Numbered from the stretch's first letter, positions 49,202 to 59,096 are shown. The stretch is 64,000 nucleotides of DNA from Wolbachia endosymbiont of Diaphorina citri (GCF_013096535.2 NZ_CP051265.2:744001-808000), one strand, 5' to 3'. A program made the numbers and translations. Notes: generated from the letters alone by a model not told the origin.

Positions 49202-50496
49202 TATACATGCCTCATTGGCCTAAGCCGATTGGCAGTAGGCCAAAGGATTTTTCTCTTGATCGCATAAAAAGCTTTCTAAATAAATTGGGTAATCCCGAGA
49301 AAAAAATACCGCCAATAATTCACATAGCTGGCACTAATGGCAAAGGATCAACGCTATCGTTTATAAGATATATAATGCAAGCAGCAGGGTATAAAGTTCA
49401 TACGTACACCTCTCCACATTTAGTGAATTTTAATGAGAGAATAGTTGTTGCAGGCACTGATGTCGATGATAGTGAATTACACAACTCACTGGAAGAATGC
49501 CGTATAGTAGTTGCGGAACAACCTATCACTCTATTTGAGGCCACAACAATTGCAGCTTTCTTAGCTTTTGCTCGTCATAAAGCGGATATTACTTTAGTTG
49601 AGGTGGGTATGGGTGGAAGGCTTGATGCAACAAATGTTATAGATAATCCGATCCTAACGATCATCACTTCCATTGCACTTGACCATACAGAATATCTTGG
49701 TCCTACCGTAGAAACCATAGCAGGTGAAAAGGCTGGAATAATGAAACCTAATGTTTCTTGCGTAATAGCACCACAAGAAAAATCTATAACGAACACATTA
49801 GAACATCATGCAATAAATAAGAAATCTCCTCTGTATAGAGGAGGACTTGAATGGAATTGCGAAAAACAGAATAACAGAATGGTCTTTCAATCGACTATTC
49901 AATCAATAGAATTTCCTTTGCCATCTCTGAAGGGTGATCACCAAATAATCAATGCAGGAAACGCAATTGCAGCATGTAGCATTTTGAGTGGGAAGTATGG
50001 ATTTAATATTGGAGAAGAGGACATTGCTTCAGGTTTACAGAGCACTTATTGGCCTGCGCGGCTAGAGTCTATAAAAGAAGGTAATTTGATTTCTTTATTA
50101 CCAAAAGATTGGCAATTATTTCTAGATGGTGCACACAACAATGATGGTGCCAGAGTGTTAGCTAGGTGGATAAAAGACAACTTTGTTGAAGGTGTTTATA
50201 TGATCTTTGGTGTCACTCGCAATAGAAATGTGGCAGAGTTCTTAGAGCACTTAAAGCCATATATCAAACTACTATGCGCCATTTGTGTTAAATCTGAACC
50301 TAAAGCAACAAGTACAGATTTAATTAGAGAAGGAGCTAATAATATAGGAGTAAATGCTATCGAATGTGAATCAATCGGCGATGCAATATCAAATCACATA
50401 CTGAAAGCCTCTATTCAAAACGTCAAAACCATACTAATCTGTGGCTCGTTATTTTTAGCCAGAGATTTGAGTATGGAGAATAATCAACCTACTTGA
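49198..50496 (+). CDS. folC: Folylpolyglutamate/dihydrofolate synthase FolC
   Basis: The 432-residue Mur-ligase-fold enzyme has the ATP loop IHIAGTNGKGSTLSF, the segment VHTYTSPHLVNFNERI, VEVGMGGRLDATNVI, and the C-domain LFLDGAHNNDGAR. It adds glutamates to folates and keeps them in the cell. The start ATG overlaps the mlaC stop (ATGA). Its end overlaps the convergent J-domain gene by 13 bases. Confidence 0.95.
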   Translation: MIYMPHWPKPIGSRPKDFSLDRIKSFLNKLGNPEKKIPPIIHIAGTNGKGSTLSFIRYIMQAAGYKVHTYTSPHLVNFNERIVVAGTDVDDSELHNSLEECRIVVAEQPITLFEATTIAAFLAFARHKADITLVEVGMGGRLDATNVIDNPILTIITSIALDHTEYLGPTVETIAGEKAGIMKPNVSCVIAPQEKSITNTLEHHAINKKSPLYRGGLEWNCEKQNNRMVFQSTIQSIEFPLPSLKGDHQIINAGNAIAACSILSGKYGFNIGEEDIASGLQSTYWPARLESIKEGNLISLLPKDWQLFLDGAHNNDGARVLARWIKDNFVEGVYMIFGVTRNRNVAEFLEHLKPYIKLLCAICVKSEPKATSTDLIREGANNIGVNAIECESIGDAISNHILKASIQNVKTILICGSLFLARDLSMENNQPT

Positions 50497-51404
50497 TGAG
50501 CCGAGACGTTAAAAGCACCATCAGGATTTACAATGCTGCTTGGCTTTTCGGTTAATGCTCCTATAGGTACATTTTGTTCATCACCTATTCCTTCAGTTTT
50601 TACAAGATTTACAACTTTTCTCTCGTAGATTTCATTTGCTAAGTGTAGTAATAAACTACAACCTAGTACTGTAGCAAATCCAATGAGTATTTTACTGTCT
50701 ACGCAACTAGATTGATACTGTAACACCAAACCTGCTATTAATAAAATAGGAGAGAGATAACTCGAACATTGGGAAGTAAAAATGAAATATTTAAATGCTT
50801 TACTTTTGAACATTTCATCTTTTAGCTCTTCTTGATCTAAATTTTCACTTTGTTCCCGTTGAGGATTTTGCAAATCCATAGCTTTTTTAAATAAAGAAGA
50901 TATCAAATAAACAGATAAGAAAAAAGTTGTAACAAATGTTATTAGGCTCGCACTAAACAAAATGCCAGGTGTATCAGTAAAATTAGCAGCCTTATATAGC
51001 TTACACCCCAAGTAAATATACGACACTAATGACGAGATGTACAGTAGGAATCCTACTAAACTAAAAACAACATAATACTTTGTATGCTTATCATTCTGAC
51101 GTTGCTGAATCAATTGTACACACCTTCGCATTTCTCCAGGAATTATTAATCCCTTATTCGTCTCACTTAGTGGTTTAATATATTGCAAAAGTGCTGCTTT
51201 ATTTCTGTTAAGGGCCTGTATTTTTTCATCGCTACCTCCTGGTTTATCTGGGTGACACTTTATTGATAACCTTCTATAATTTTTTGCTATTATATTAGAT
51301 ATTTCTAAGAAGTTACGACCTTCTACTTCTTGTACTTGAATACCTATCTCTTTAAATAAACTTTCATTATAATCATATTCTCTTTTTCTTAGCTTATAGC
51401 CCAT
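50484..51404 (-). CDS. J-domain membrane protein of unknown function
   Basis: The 306-residue protein has a short J-like domain (about 15-78): NIIAKNYRRLSIKCHPDKPGG, with the HPD tripeptide at 51-53 needed to stimulate DnaK, then a helix EKIQALNRNKAALLQYI. Four membrane helices follow (about 111-134, 148-171, 216-230, 237-256). J proteins recruit Hsp70 to a place; here to a membrane. No zinc or substrate-binding DnaJ domains are present. I know no named family; it may be Wolbachia-specific. It is convergent with folC. Confidence 0.72.
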   Translation of the reverse strand: MGYKLRKREYDYNESLFKEIGIQVQEVEGRNFLEISNIIAKNYRRLSIKCHPDKPGGSDEKIQALNRNKAALLQYIKPLSETNKGLIIPGEMRRCVQLIQQRQNDKHTKYYVVFSLVGFLLYISSLVSYIYLGCKLYKAANFTDTPGILFSASLITFVTTFFLSVYLISSLFKKAMDLQNPQREQSENLDQEELKDEMFKSKAFKYFIFTSQCSSYLSPILLIAGLVLQYQSSCVDSKILIGFATVLGCSLLLHLANEIYERKVVNLVKTEGIGDEQNVPIGALTEKPSSIVNPDGAFNVSAHQVG

Positions 51405-51678
51405 GTCTCCACCTCATAAATTAACTAACTATTAATACTTTATAATATATAAAATTCTAAATTATGTCAATTCTTTCATTCATGCTTATTGTATGAATTA
51501 TTTCTTTCACGACTGCCATGACAAGTGTATGAAAATTATCATTTAGTGCATAATAATGTTTAGGGTTACAGTTTTCATTGGTCATTTGAAGTAACTCAAA
51601 TCCGATTCATGCCAGTTCTATCTATCTTGTCACTTAAGTAGCCTCTATTTCAGCACAGGAATCTACTTTATAGTGATG

Positions 51679-51815
51679 TTATTCAAGTATCTGACATTGA
51701 TTCCTTTATGATGCTGTCATCCCAGTGCTAGACAATGGGATCTAGTTAAATTTACGAGTATAAAAGTAATCAATGTTTTGATGATTATGAAAAAGCTGGA
51801 TTCCAGTGACCATCT
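51679..51815. repeat. Wolbachia palindromic repeats
   Basis: Arms include ATTCAAGTATCTGACATTGATTCC near 51680, GTCATCCCAGTGCTAGACAATGGGATCTAG near 51715, and CTGGATTCCAGTGACCATCTACT near 51796. They share the 815-base gap 51405-52219 with copy 3 of the 290-base repeat; nothing else was recognised there. Confidence 0.7.
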
Positions 51816-51897
51816 ACTATATAAATAGTACCTTCAAAAATAAATGTTAGTGCGGTTGTGTGTCCCACGCTGGCTCTTTTAAATTACTTTAGCTACA

Positions 51898-52190
51898 AAT
51901 ATTAAGAAATTTACCAAGCAAAAAAAAGGCAAAAGAATCCCCCAGTAGTGAGTTTTGACCCTATAATAATGCAAATTGGCATTGTAATAATGTGCTAACG
52001 CTTATTTAAAGCGCATTTTGGCTGAATGTAGAAAAAATAAAAAAGACATGCAGCCGCTATAATTTTTATGTAATTTGCCAATAAATATCTGAGTTTTTTA
52101 CTGAATTTTGCTGTTAAATCCGCGGAGATTAAAAACAAGGATAAATACTCTTGCTATCATAGTAAGGGGGATGGCGTAATTTGTCAAGTT
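51898..52190 (+). repeat. Roughly 290-base non-coding repeat, copy 3
   Basis: Starts AAATATTAAGAAATTTACCAAGC and ends GGATGGCGTAATTTGTCAAGTT. It matches copy 2 (inverted at 30530-30820) along its full length with scattered changes, and copy 1 (26499-26771) more weakly. It has no coding frame and no obvious long terminal inverted repeats. Confidence 0.75.
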
Positions 52191-52219
52191 AAATAAGCTA
52201 ACTTATTAACATGTAATAA

Positions 52220-52711
52220 TTAGGCAGCTATTGCAGATTGAATGTTCACTAACTTTGAGGTTTTAGTTTCATCTATTTGCGGCTGACTAATCATAGTTCG
52301 AATGAAATTAGTTGCCATAAAGGTACAACCTAGAATAAAAAAAGCAACGGAAATAAAGGGGATAATAGGAAATTCAAGAGGTAATATAGATGTAATTCCT
52401 CCTATTAAAAATGAAACGTTAGATGCAATGTCGAGGCAGATCTTCATTAATTTCTCTTGCCAAGAGGTATCGAGTTGCTTATTAAGGCCACACTGCCTAA
52501 AATGATCAGTTAATGACCATATATTTAAAGCAAGCGAAAATGCACTTAGCATAGTGCTGACAATAGTAAAATACAAGCTTAAGGAAGAAATATTTAGGGC
52601 TAATGCTGCTATGTACCCACTCAAAGAAGCAATAGATAGTGCAGTAACTAAGCGTTTTGAATAAGTTCTTATTTTCTTTCTGTAAACAAGCCTCTCTTTG
52701 TCGCAACTCAT
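52220..52711 (-). CDS. Small four-helix membrane protein of unknown function
   Basis: The 163-residue protein has a basic N-terminus (about 1-20), four membrane helices (roughly 20-40, 42-66, 93-112 and 116-138) and a short polar tail. No family was recognised. The basic start would place the N-terminus in the cytoplasm. It stands alone next to copy 3 of the non-coding repeat, with tRNA-Leu upstream. Its codon use looks like that of the neighbours. Confidence 0.62.
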   Translation of the reverse strand: MSCDKERLVYRKKIRTYSKRLVTALSIASLSGYIAALALNISSLSLYFTIVSTMLSAFSLALNIWSLTDHFRQCGLNKQLDTSWQEKLMKICLDIASNVSFLIGGITSILPLEFPIIPFISVAFFILGCTFMATNFIRTMISQPQIDETKTSKLVNIQSAIAA

Positions 52712-52773
52712 AAACTTAAGTATAGTAAATATGTTATATTATAGCATTAATTAACTCAAAAATTAATATAGAG

Positions 52774-52858
52774 TGCCCGAGAGAAGACTTGAACTTCCAC
52801 AACTTAAAAAGTTACTAGCACCTGAAGCTAGCGCGTCTACCAATTCCACCACCCGGGC
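52774..52858 (-). tRNA. tRNA-Leu (CAG)
   Basis: On the minus strand the acceptor stem GCCCGGG pairs with CTCGGGC. The D arm is GGTGGAATTGGTAGACGC, the anticodon arm CTAGC TTCAGGT GCTAG gives CAG, a long variable arm is present, and the T arm is GGAAGTTCAAGTCTTC. It reads CUG. Confidence 0.95.
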
Positions 52859-52920
52859 TTTTTGTGATTTACTATGTTAAAATAAAATAATATACTCAAA
52901 TAGTTTTTAGCTCAAAAGTA

Positions 52921-54351
52921 ATGCCAAATCTAGATCGAATATTTTTTGCTCAGAACAATGTTAATATTAATAATGTATATAAAATAGTCAACAACGCTTT
53001 GAGCAATAGTGATGGTGGTGAGCTATTTTTAGAGTTTTGCCAATCAGAATCCCTAATTTTTGATGATAATATATTAAAACATATGGATTTGAATACCAGA
53101 AGAGGATTTGGTCTAAGGTCTTTTTGTGAAGATAGTACGTCTTTTGTTTGCTCTTCTGAGATTAGCGAAAAAGAAATTAGTAAAGCTGCTTCCATGGTAA
53201 AAAGTTCAGCATCTTTAAGCAAAACAAATTCAGTAAACTTAAATGAGGAGGCAAAAAGCCTGTATTCAACGATTAATCCCATAAATGAAATGGACCTGAG
53301 CTCAAAGATTAAACTACTTAATGAGGTTAATGAGTATGTAAGGTCGAAGAATAATTGCGTGAAGCAGGTAAAAATAACTCTAAATGGAGAGTGGCAAGTT
53401 GTACAAATAATAAAAGATGATCACAGGTTAAGCGATATTAGGCCTTTGGTACGTTTTAATGTACTAGTCATCGTAGAAAAAAATGGCCGAGCGGAGAAAG
53501 GTTCTGCAGGGCATGGTGGAAGAGAATCTTATAATAAATTTGTTTCTGAGAAGAAGTGGAAAGAAGTTGCAAACCAAGCGTTAGAGCAAGCGCTAGTAAA
53601 TCTTGAGGCAATTCCAGCTCCGGCTGGAGAGATGACAGTTGTTTTAGGTTCAGGTTGGCCAGGGATATTATTGCATGAAGCTGTAGGTCATGGACTTGAG
53701 GGTGATTTTAACCGTAAAGGAATCTCGGCATTTTCAAATTCTATGGGTAAACAGGTGGCAGCCAGTAACATTACTGTAGTTGATAATGGAACTCTACCTA
53801 ATTTGCGTGGTTCTATTAGCATAGACGATGAGGGTACTTTACCTGGCTATAATGTGCTTATAGAAGATGGAATTCTAAAAGGATATATGCAAGATCATAT
53901 GAACGCTAAACTTATGGGTGTAAATCCAACTGGTAATGGTAGAAGAGAAAGTTACAAAGAAGTTACTATGCCACGCATGACAAACACCTATATGTTGGCA
54001 GGAAAATATGCACCAGAAGAAATAATATCCAGTGTAAAAAGAGGCCTATATGCAGTAAATTTTGGTGGTGGACAAGTTGATATAACATCAGGAAAATTTG
54101 TTTTCTCATCTTCAGAAGCTTACCTAATAGAAAATGGTAAAATTACACAGCCAGTTAAAGGAGCAACACTCATTGGTGACGGTCCGACAGTGTTGAAAAA
54201 AGTATCAATGATTGGTAATGATCTAAAGTTAGATCCTGGTGTTGGTACGTGCTCAAAAGACGGACAAAATGTGCCTGTTGGAGTTGGTCAGCCAACACTC
54301 AAGGTCGATGCAATAACTGTTGGTGGAACTGAATATGTAGATAAGGGCTAA
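52921..54351 (+). CDS. tldD: Metalloprotease TldD
   Basis: The 476-residue protein has the TldD zinc motif HEAVGHGLEGD starting at His252, with the family block SGWPGILL before it. The C-domain has GGGQVDITSGKFVFSSSEAYLIENGKI and GDGPTVLKKVSMIGND, as usual. With TldE it makes a protease that processes small peptides and toxins in other bacteria. tldE is not in the window. tRNA-Leu lies divergently upstream. Confidence 0.93.
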   Translation: MPNLDRIFFAQNNVNINNVYKIVNNALSNSDGGELFLEFCQSESLIFDDNILKHMDLNTRRGFGLRSFCEDSTSFVCSSEISEKEISKAASMVKSSASLSKTNSVNLNEEAKSLYSTINPINEMDLSSKIKLLNEVNEYVRSKNNCVKQVKITLNGEWQVVQIIKDDHRLSDIRPLVRFNVLVIVEKNGRAEKGSAGHGGRESYNKFVSEKKWKEVANQALEQALVNLEAIPAPAGEMTVVLGSGWPGILLHEAVGHGLEGDFNRKGISAFSNSMGKQVAASNITVVDNGTLPNLRGSISIDDEGTLPGYNVLIEDGILKGYMQDHMNAKLMGVNPTGNGRRESYKEVTMPRMTNTYMLAGKYAPEEIISSVKRGLYAVNFGGGQVDITSGKFVFSSSEAYLIENGKITQPVKGATLIGDGPTVLKKVSMIGNDLKLDPGVGTCSKDGQNVPVGVGQPTLKVDAITVGGTEYVDKG

Positions 54352-54484
54352 GCTCATGGTGTACAACTGTACAAACATTGTAACCATTATTCAAGTAGCT
54401 CATATAGATGCAAAAACTACTTAACAAATCTCTCTGCCTTTCTTGCCATAACGTGTATAATAATCTCACAAAAAATAATATCAT

Positions 54485-54790
54485 AGAATTCAATAGGTGA
54501 TCTTTATTGCTAAATACCATAAAACTCGAGGTTTTAGCGCAATAAATCTATCATAAGAAGGTAGTCTGGAAAAGTCTGACTTATGCAGCAACTGTAAGTA
54601 ACGTATGTAAAATGATTTAAAGTTTAGATTGCTGATATAACAAAATTATTGTTATAATTTCGGAATGCGTTATTTCTGGCACTATTGTAGGTTTTTTACC
54701 ATTGGATAATAATCTACCTGCAAAATTTTTGTCTATCATTTTACAATAATCATCTACAAAACAGAATAATTCTGTTACATTCTTATTCAA
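54485..54790 (-). pseudogene. IS982-family transposase, N-terminal fragment
   Basis: From a TTG at 54790 preceded by AGGAGG the minus strand reads NKNVTELFCFVDDYCKMIDK, NFAGRLLSNGKKPTIVPEITHSE. After a frameshift near 54620 it continues KSFYIRYLQLLHKSDFSRLPSYD and ALKPRVLWYLAI, then a stop. This is the first third of an IS982 transposase. The catalytic part is missing. It lies in the 555-base gap after tldD; the remaining 54352-54484 has no gene. Confidence 0.65.
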
Positions 54791-54906
54791 TGGGTAACCT
54801 CCTATTATGTCTAAAATACTGGAGTTTACCCTCTTTTAGATAAATTAAAAATTGAACGTTTGGTAATGACGACATATGTGGAGAAGGATGGCAACCACCA
54901 CAATTC

Positions 54907-56224
54907 GGGAACATTCAAAAAAGCATAAGGGTCAAGTTAAGGAAATAAAGGTATGAAGAAGATAGGATAAGAAGATATAAAATTCTCTCGGATATATTTT
55001 AGTGAGAGAACTAATGATGAATAAAATAACTTGCTTATCAAATTACCTCAACAAATTTTTCAATGAAATGGCAAATAATTGAAACAGAAAAGGAAAAGAA
55101 AATTGAGTAATTGATGATTCATAAAAGCTATAATTTTGGGTAATATAGGGGTTACAAACTGAATCATAGATACAATGTGCCAATTATTAAATGAAGAATC
55201 TGTGATAATAACGAAACAGGGTTTAGATTTCAGGTTTACTAAAGAAGCAGTAGAATTTATGAAAAGAATGTACAATGGCTTTATTTAAAATACCCTGCAA
55301 ATTGATTGTAGAATCTTGCAGCAATTTAAAACATTGGATAGTAGCTTTGCCTAACAGCATGGAAAATCTATATAAAGGTTATGAGAGTAACACTAAGTGT
55401 GGAATAAAGTTAAAATTAGTTTTTGATTACCTAAATCAGACATTGGATCAACTTAACATAACGGAGGGAGTAAGAAGGTTATAGGGAGAAGTTGCTAATA
55501 TCTGACCTTGGTTCAAGTTCTTTTAAACAGATCAATGGAACGGGAGCTTATTTTATAAGTCGTTGATACCAATGTATATGCTATAGAAACAAATCAAAAA
55601 ATGGAATTATTGGAATGTTTAGGAGACAAGCTATTTTTAGAAATGAAGGTGTTGTTGGGAAAAGAAGCAAAGATTAGAGTAAGAATGATATGTCATAAAT
55701 TAACTGAAGAGCAGTCTCTAGCCAGAAGAAGAAAAGCTAATAAATTGGCAAAATCACATGATCTTCCAAAAGGAATCAGAAATTGTTGAACTGGTCAAAA
55801 CTAATATTCCAGAGGATAAAATTAGTGCTGAGCAAGTATTACAGAGTAAGGTGGCAAATTGAGTTGTTTTTAAACTATACAAGAGCTACATAAGACTTAA
55901 AAGGGAAGCCACACAGAGTATTGTGTGAATTATATGCTAAATTATGTGCAATTCTCATATTTCATGAGTTGTACAAAATTAAAAAAGAATACAGAACTCA
56001 GTTTAACAAAGGCATTTATTGAGCTAAAAAGGCGGATTAGAGAGTTATTTTTAGCACTAAAGAATAGAGTTAATAGTTTGAAAATTTTTCTTAAAAAGAT
56101 TACAATAACTTGGTCATGATTTTCATTAAAAGACAAGTACAGAAAAACTAGAGTATCTACTTTAACTTCCCTAAATTTGCTCGCAATCTCTTAACTTGAT
56201 GCTTATGCTTTTTTGAATATTCCC
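54907..56224 (+). mobile_element. Decayed IS4-family element, copy B (full length)
   Basis: A 1318-base element with inverted ends: GGGAACATTCAAAAAAGCATA at the left and, read inwards, GGGAATATTCAAAAAAGCATA at the right, continuing into a shared CAAGTTAA. It carries one degenerate transposase. The partial copy A at 2487-2934 is the same element in opposite orientation, about 52 kb away. Confidence 0.78.
55064..56110 (+). pseudogene. IS4-family transposase, heavily degenerate
   Basis: Recognisable pieces, in order: TKQGLDFRFTKEAVEFMKRM, SMENLYKGYESNTKCGIKLKLVFDYL, LLISDLGSSSFKQINGTGAYFISR (second catalytic Asp), MICHKLTEEQSLARRRKANKL, TNIPEDKIS and a degraded C-terminal CKLCAILIFHELYKIK. The order fits IS4/IS231-type transposases. 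Many frameshifts and stops break the gene; the longest open piece is about 70 codons. Confidence 0.75.
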
Positions 56225-56445
56225 AGCTAAGGTAAGAGAAATTTAATTAAAGGATTTTTGTGTCAGTATCAATATATAACTGCCTTGAGCGTTTGTTGAA
56301 AGGCTTTGTACTAATTTTCTTGATTCAAACAATATGCTAGACTTTAACTTAAAAATCTTTGTAAGTGATCACGACTGAAAGGTGTTTTCATGCATTTTTT
56401 ACTTGAGTGCAATAAGTGTAATTCATTGAGTTTCCAAAATTGATA

Positions 56446-56820
56446 ATGAAGAAAAGCATTACTCGTCTAATAAAAGCAATTCAATACTCCTGTGAAGGAA
56501 TAAAATCAGCTTTTGTATCAGAAGTTGCGTTCAGACAGGAGTTACTGCTTTTTATAATATGTGTTTCAACTTTGTTTGTTTTAGATGTAAGTAATTTAGA
56601 ACGTGCAGTAATGGTAAGTAGCCTATTTTTGGTGTTAATTGTAGAAATTATTAACACTGCTTTTGAAACGACAATTGAGCGTATTTCTAGTGAACAACAC
56701 ATACTTTCAAAAAAGGTGAAAGATCTAGGTAGTGCAGCAGTTTTTCTTTCATTAATTAACTTCCTGAGGATGTTCAAAAAAGTGTGTCAAACCGAATTTT
56801 TAATTCAACTCAATCTTTAA
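56446..56820 (+). pseudogene. dgkA: Diacylglycerol kinase DgkA with its C-terminus replaced by IS256 sequence
   Basis: The frame opens MKKSITRLIKAIQYSCEGIKSA (ATG 56446) and shows the DgkA signatures FRQELLLFIICV and VEIINTAFETTIERIS. DgkA phosphorylates diacylglycerol in the inner membrane. At residue 107 (LINFL) the reading frame enters the IS256 end and adds 17 polar residues (RMFKKVCQTE and so on). Removing the IS and one duplication restores ITWMIILI and a stop at 58140-58142, a 115-residue protein with a full third membrane helix. The N-terminal domain and active-site residues remain, so partial function cannot be excluded. Confidence 0.85.
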
Positions 56821-58106
56821 TCTACTAGGGAAAAAAATATCGAGTTGAGATATAGATAATGCCCAATCATGTACAGGCATCGTCCATTTCTCTTCCACCT
56901 TTCTTATAGCACAATATACCAGCTTGTACAAGGCATTTATGCTGGTGAATGCGCCTTTGGTCTTGGTAAATTTCCTAATTTGCCTGTGTAGCCCCTCGAT
57001 GAGATTAGTGGTATAAATTAGCCTTCTAACAGGACCTGAATACTTGAAGTAACCAGATAAACTTTCCCAATTGTTCTGCCAAGATTTTACAACTAATGGA
57101 TACTTTTCGCCCCATTTTTCCTCCAGCTCAAGCAAATAATTTTCTGCAATTTCTTTACTTGTAGCGCGGTATATTTTTTTTAAATCATTCATGAAAACTT
57201 TTACATCTTTGCTTGATACGTATTTCAGAGAGTTCCGTATTTGATGCACTACACATAGCTGTACTTCCACATTAGGAAATACGCTATTTATAGCTGCAGG
57301 AAAGCTTTTTAGGCCATCGACACAAGCTATCAAAATGTCTTCTATTCCTCTCTCTTTCAAGTCATTTAATACGCCTAACCAGAAGCTAGCTCCCTCGCTT
57401 TCTGCTAAGTAAAAACCCAGTACTTCTTTTCTGCCATTTTGGTCTATTCCTAATATGTTATACATGCACTTACTTACACAGCGACCGTCTTCTTTTACCT
57501 TAAAAAACATCCCATCCATAAATACTATTGGATACACTGATTGCAGTGGACGGCTACGCCATTCATTGATTATAGGTAGTAATTTATCTGTAATTCCAGA
57601 TATCTCTGCTGCAGATATTTTATGGTCATAAATTTCTTCCACATATGATGCTATATCTCTGTATCCCACACCACTTGCAAACATGTTCAAGACCTTTGTT
57701 TCAAGTTCTGGATGTAGGCTTGTTTGCCTTTTTTTCACTATCTGTGGTTCAAAACTTCCCTCTCTGTCTCTTGGTGTCAATAGTTCAAATGAACCTGCAC
57801 TTGTTTTCAAAGTTTTTCCATTCCTTCCGTTTCTACGATTGTTTTCTTCGCTTTCAGTAGATAAATGATGTTCTATTTCACCCTCCAAGCTTGCTTCAAG
57901 TAGCCTTTTTACAAATGGCGTTAATGCACCATCTTTTCCCATTAATGGTCTACCTTCTCGTATAGACGACAAGATATTTGTTTCTAATTCTTTATAATCT
58001 ACCAAACCAGTAGTTCTATCTGCTATTCTTTGACTCATGTCAAACCTCCATTTTTATCTCAATTATATTTTACTTCTCGGTTTGACACACTTTTTTGAAC
58101 ATCCCC
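56766..58106 (-). mobile_element. Intact IS256-family insertion sequence in dgkA
   Basis: A 1341-base element with inverted ends (GAGGATGTTCAAAAAAGTGTG at the left; GGGGATGTTCAAAAAAGTGTG read inwards from the right). It is flanked by the 8-base duplication AACTTCCT at 56758-56765 and 58107-58114. An intact transposase and clear duplication suggest a fairly recent insertion. Confidence 0.93.
56800..58038 (-). CDS. IS256-family (mutator type) transposase
   Basis: The 412-residue protein is full length with the DDE triad visible: Asp175 (FMDGMFFK), Asp241 (CVDGLKSF) and Glu349 (NLIEGLHRQ). It also has the family segments CVVHQIRNSLKYVSSKD and TPFVKRLLEASLEGEIEHHL. Nothing suggests inactivation, so the element may still move. 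Its 3' end overlaps the altered dgkA frame on the other strand by 21 bases. Confidence 0.96.
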   Translation of the reverse strand: MSQRIADRTTGLVDYKELETNILSSIREGRPLMGKDGALTPFVKRLLEASLEGEIEHHLSTESEENNRRNGRNGKTLKTSAGSFELLTPRDREGSFEPQIVKKRQTSLHPELETKVLNMFASGVGYRDIASYVEEIYDHKISAAEISGITDKLLPIINEWRSRPLQSVYPIVFMDGMFFKVKEDGRCVSKCMYNILGIDQNGRKEVLGFYLAESEGASFWLGVLNDLKERGIEDILIACVDGLKSFPAAINSVFPNVEVQLCVVHQIRNSLKYVSSKDVKVFMNDLKKIYRATSKEIAENYLLELEEKWGEKYPLVVKSWQNNWESLSGYFKYSGPVRRLIYTTNLIEGLHRQIRKFTKTKGAFTSINALYKLVYCAIRKVEEKWTMPVHDWALSISQLDIFFPSRLKIELN

Positions 58107-58148
58107 AACTTCCTGATAACATGGATGATAATATTGATATGAATGTTG

Positions 58149-59096
58149 TTAAGATATATTTTCAAATTCACCGATTAAGACTTGCATGTCTTGTGGTAAA
58201 TCAGAAACAAATTCCATATATTCTTTACTTTTTGGATGATATAAGCCTAGCGTGTGAGCATGTAGTGCCTGTCTATTGAAATTACGGATAAAGTCAGAGT
58301 TTTTAGCATGTTTTTCACTTTTACTACTATTTTTTCCGTAAACTTGATCACCAACTACAGAATGTCCTATGTGGCTCATGTGTACTCGAATTTGGTGTGT
58401 TCTGCCTGTCTCTAAAGTACATTTAACCAGGCTTGCTTGCCCTATAATTTTCTTCACTGAATAATGAGTGATTGCTAATTTACCTGCTGTTTTTGTGACA
58501 CACATCATTTCTTTATTACTGCGTTTTGGAGCAATATGGGTTTTTACTGTTCCTTGCAGATTAGGTAATGCTCCCCAAATTACTGCTAAGTATTCCCGTT
58601 TTATTTTACGATTTGATAGCAGTTCAGACAAGAAGCTGTGGGATTGTTCATTTTTTGCAATTACCATAAGTCCACTAGTATCTTTATCAAGCCTGTGAAC
58701 AATTCCTGGTCTTGTATTTATATATGGAATTTTGCCAAGGTGAGCGATCACTGCATTCAGGAGTGTATCATTGTTTGTTCCAGCACCTGGGTGTACTGTT
58801 AATCTACTTTGTTTACTCAGAATTATAATGTCCCCATCTTCGTAGATGATATCAAGCTTTATATTATAGTTAGGTTCAATTGATGTGGATATGTCAGGTT
58901 GAACGAGATGTACTATATACTCTTCACCTGGTTTTACTATGTGGTCATTATTAATTATCGGCGTGCCAAATAATGTTACCCGCTCATCTTGTATCAATCT
59001 TTGTGCTTTACTGCGTGATATGTTGCATTTTTTAGCTACATAAGTATCTAATCTTAATTTTTTCTCTTCACTATTAATATTCAAAGTCCTGAACAT
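58149..59096 (-). CDS. rluD: Ribosomal large subunit pseudouridine synthase, RluD/RluC type
   Basis: The 315-residue protein has an N-terminal S4 RNA-binding domain (LDTYVAKKCNISRSKAQRLIQ) and the catalytic core RPGIVHRLDKDTSGLMV with the catalytic Asp, then TGRTHQIRVHMSHIGHSVVGD. The layout fits RluD, which modifies helix 69 of 23S rRNA; RluC cannot be excluded by eye. The start overlaps the end of the upstream coiled-coil gene by 16 bases. Confidence 0.9.
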   Translation of the reverse strand: MFRTLNINSEEKKLRLDTYVAKKCNISRSKAQRLIQDERVTLFGTPIINNDHIVKPGEEYIVHLVQPDISTSIEPNYNIKLDIIYEDGDIIILSKQSRLTVHPGAGTNNDTLLNAVIAHLGKIPYINTRPGIVHRLDKDTSGLMVIAKNEQSHSFLSELLSNRKIKREYLAVIWGALPNLQGTVKTHIAPKRSNKEMMCVTKTAGKLAITHYSVKKIIGQASLVKCTLETGRTHQIRVHMSHIGHSVVGDQVYGKNSSKSEKHAKNSDFIRNFNRQALHAHTLGLYHPKSKEYMEFVSDLPQDMQVLIGEFENIS

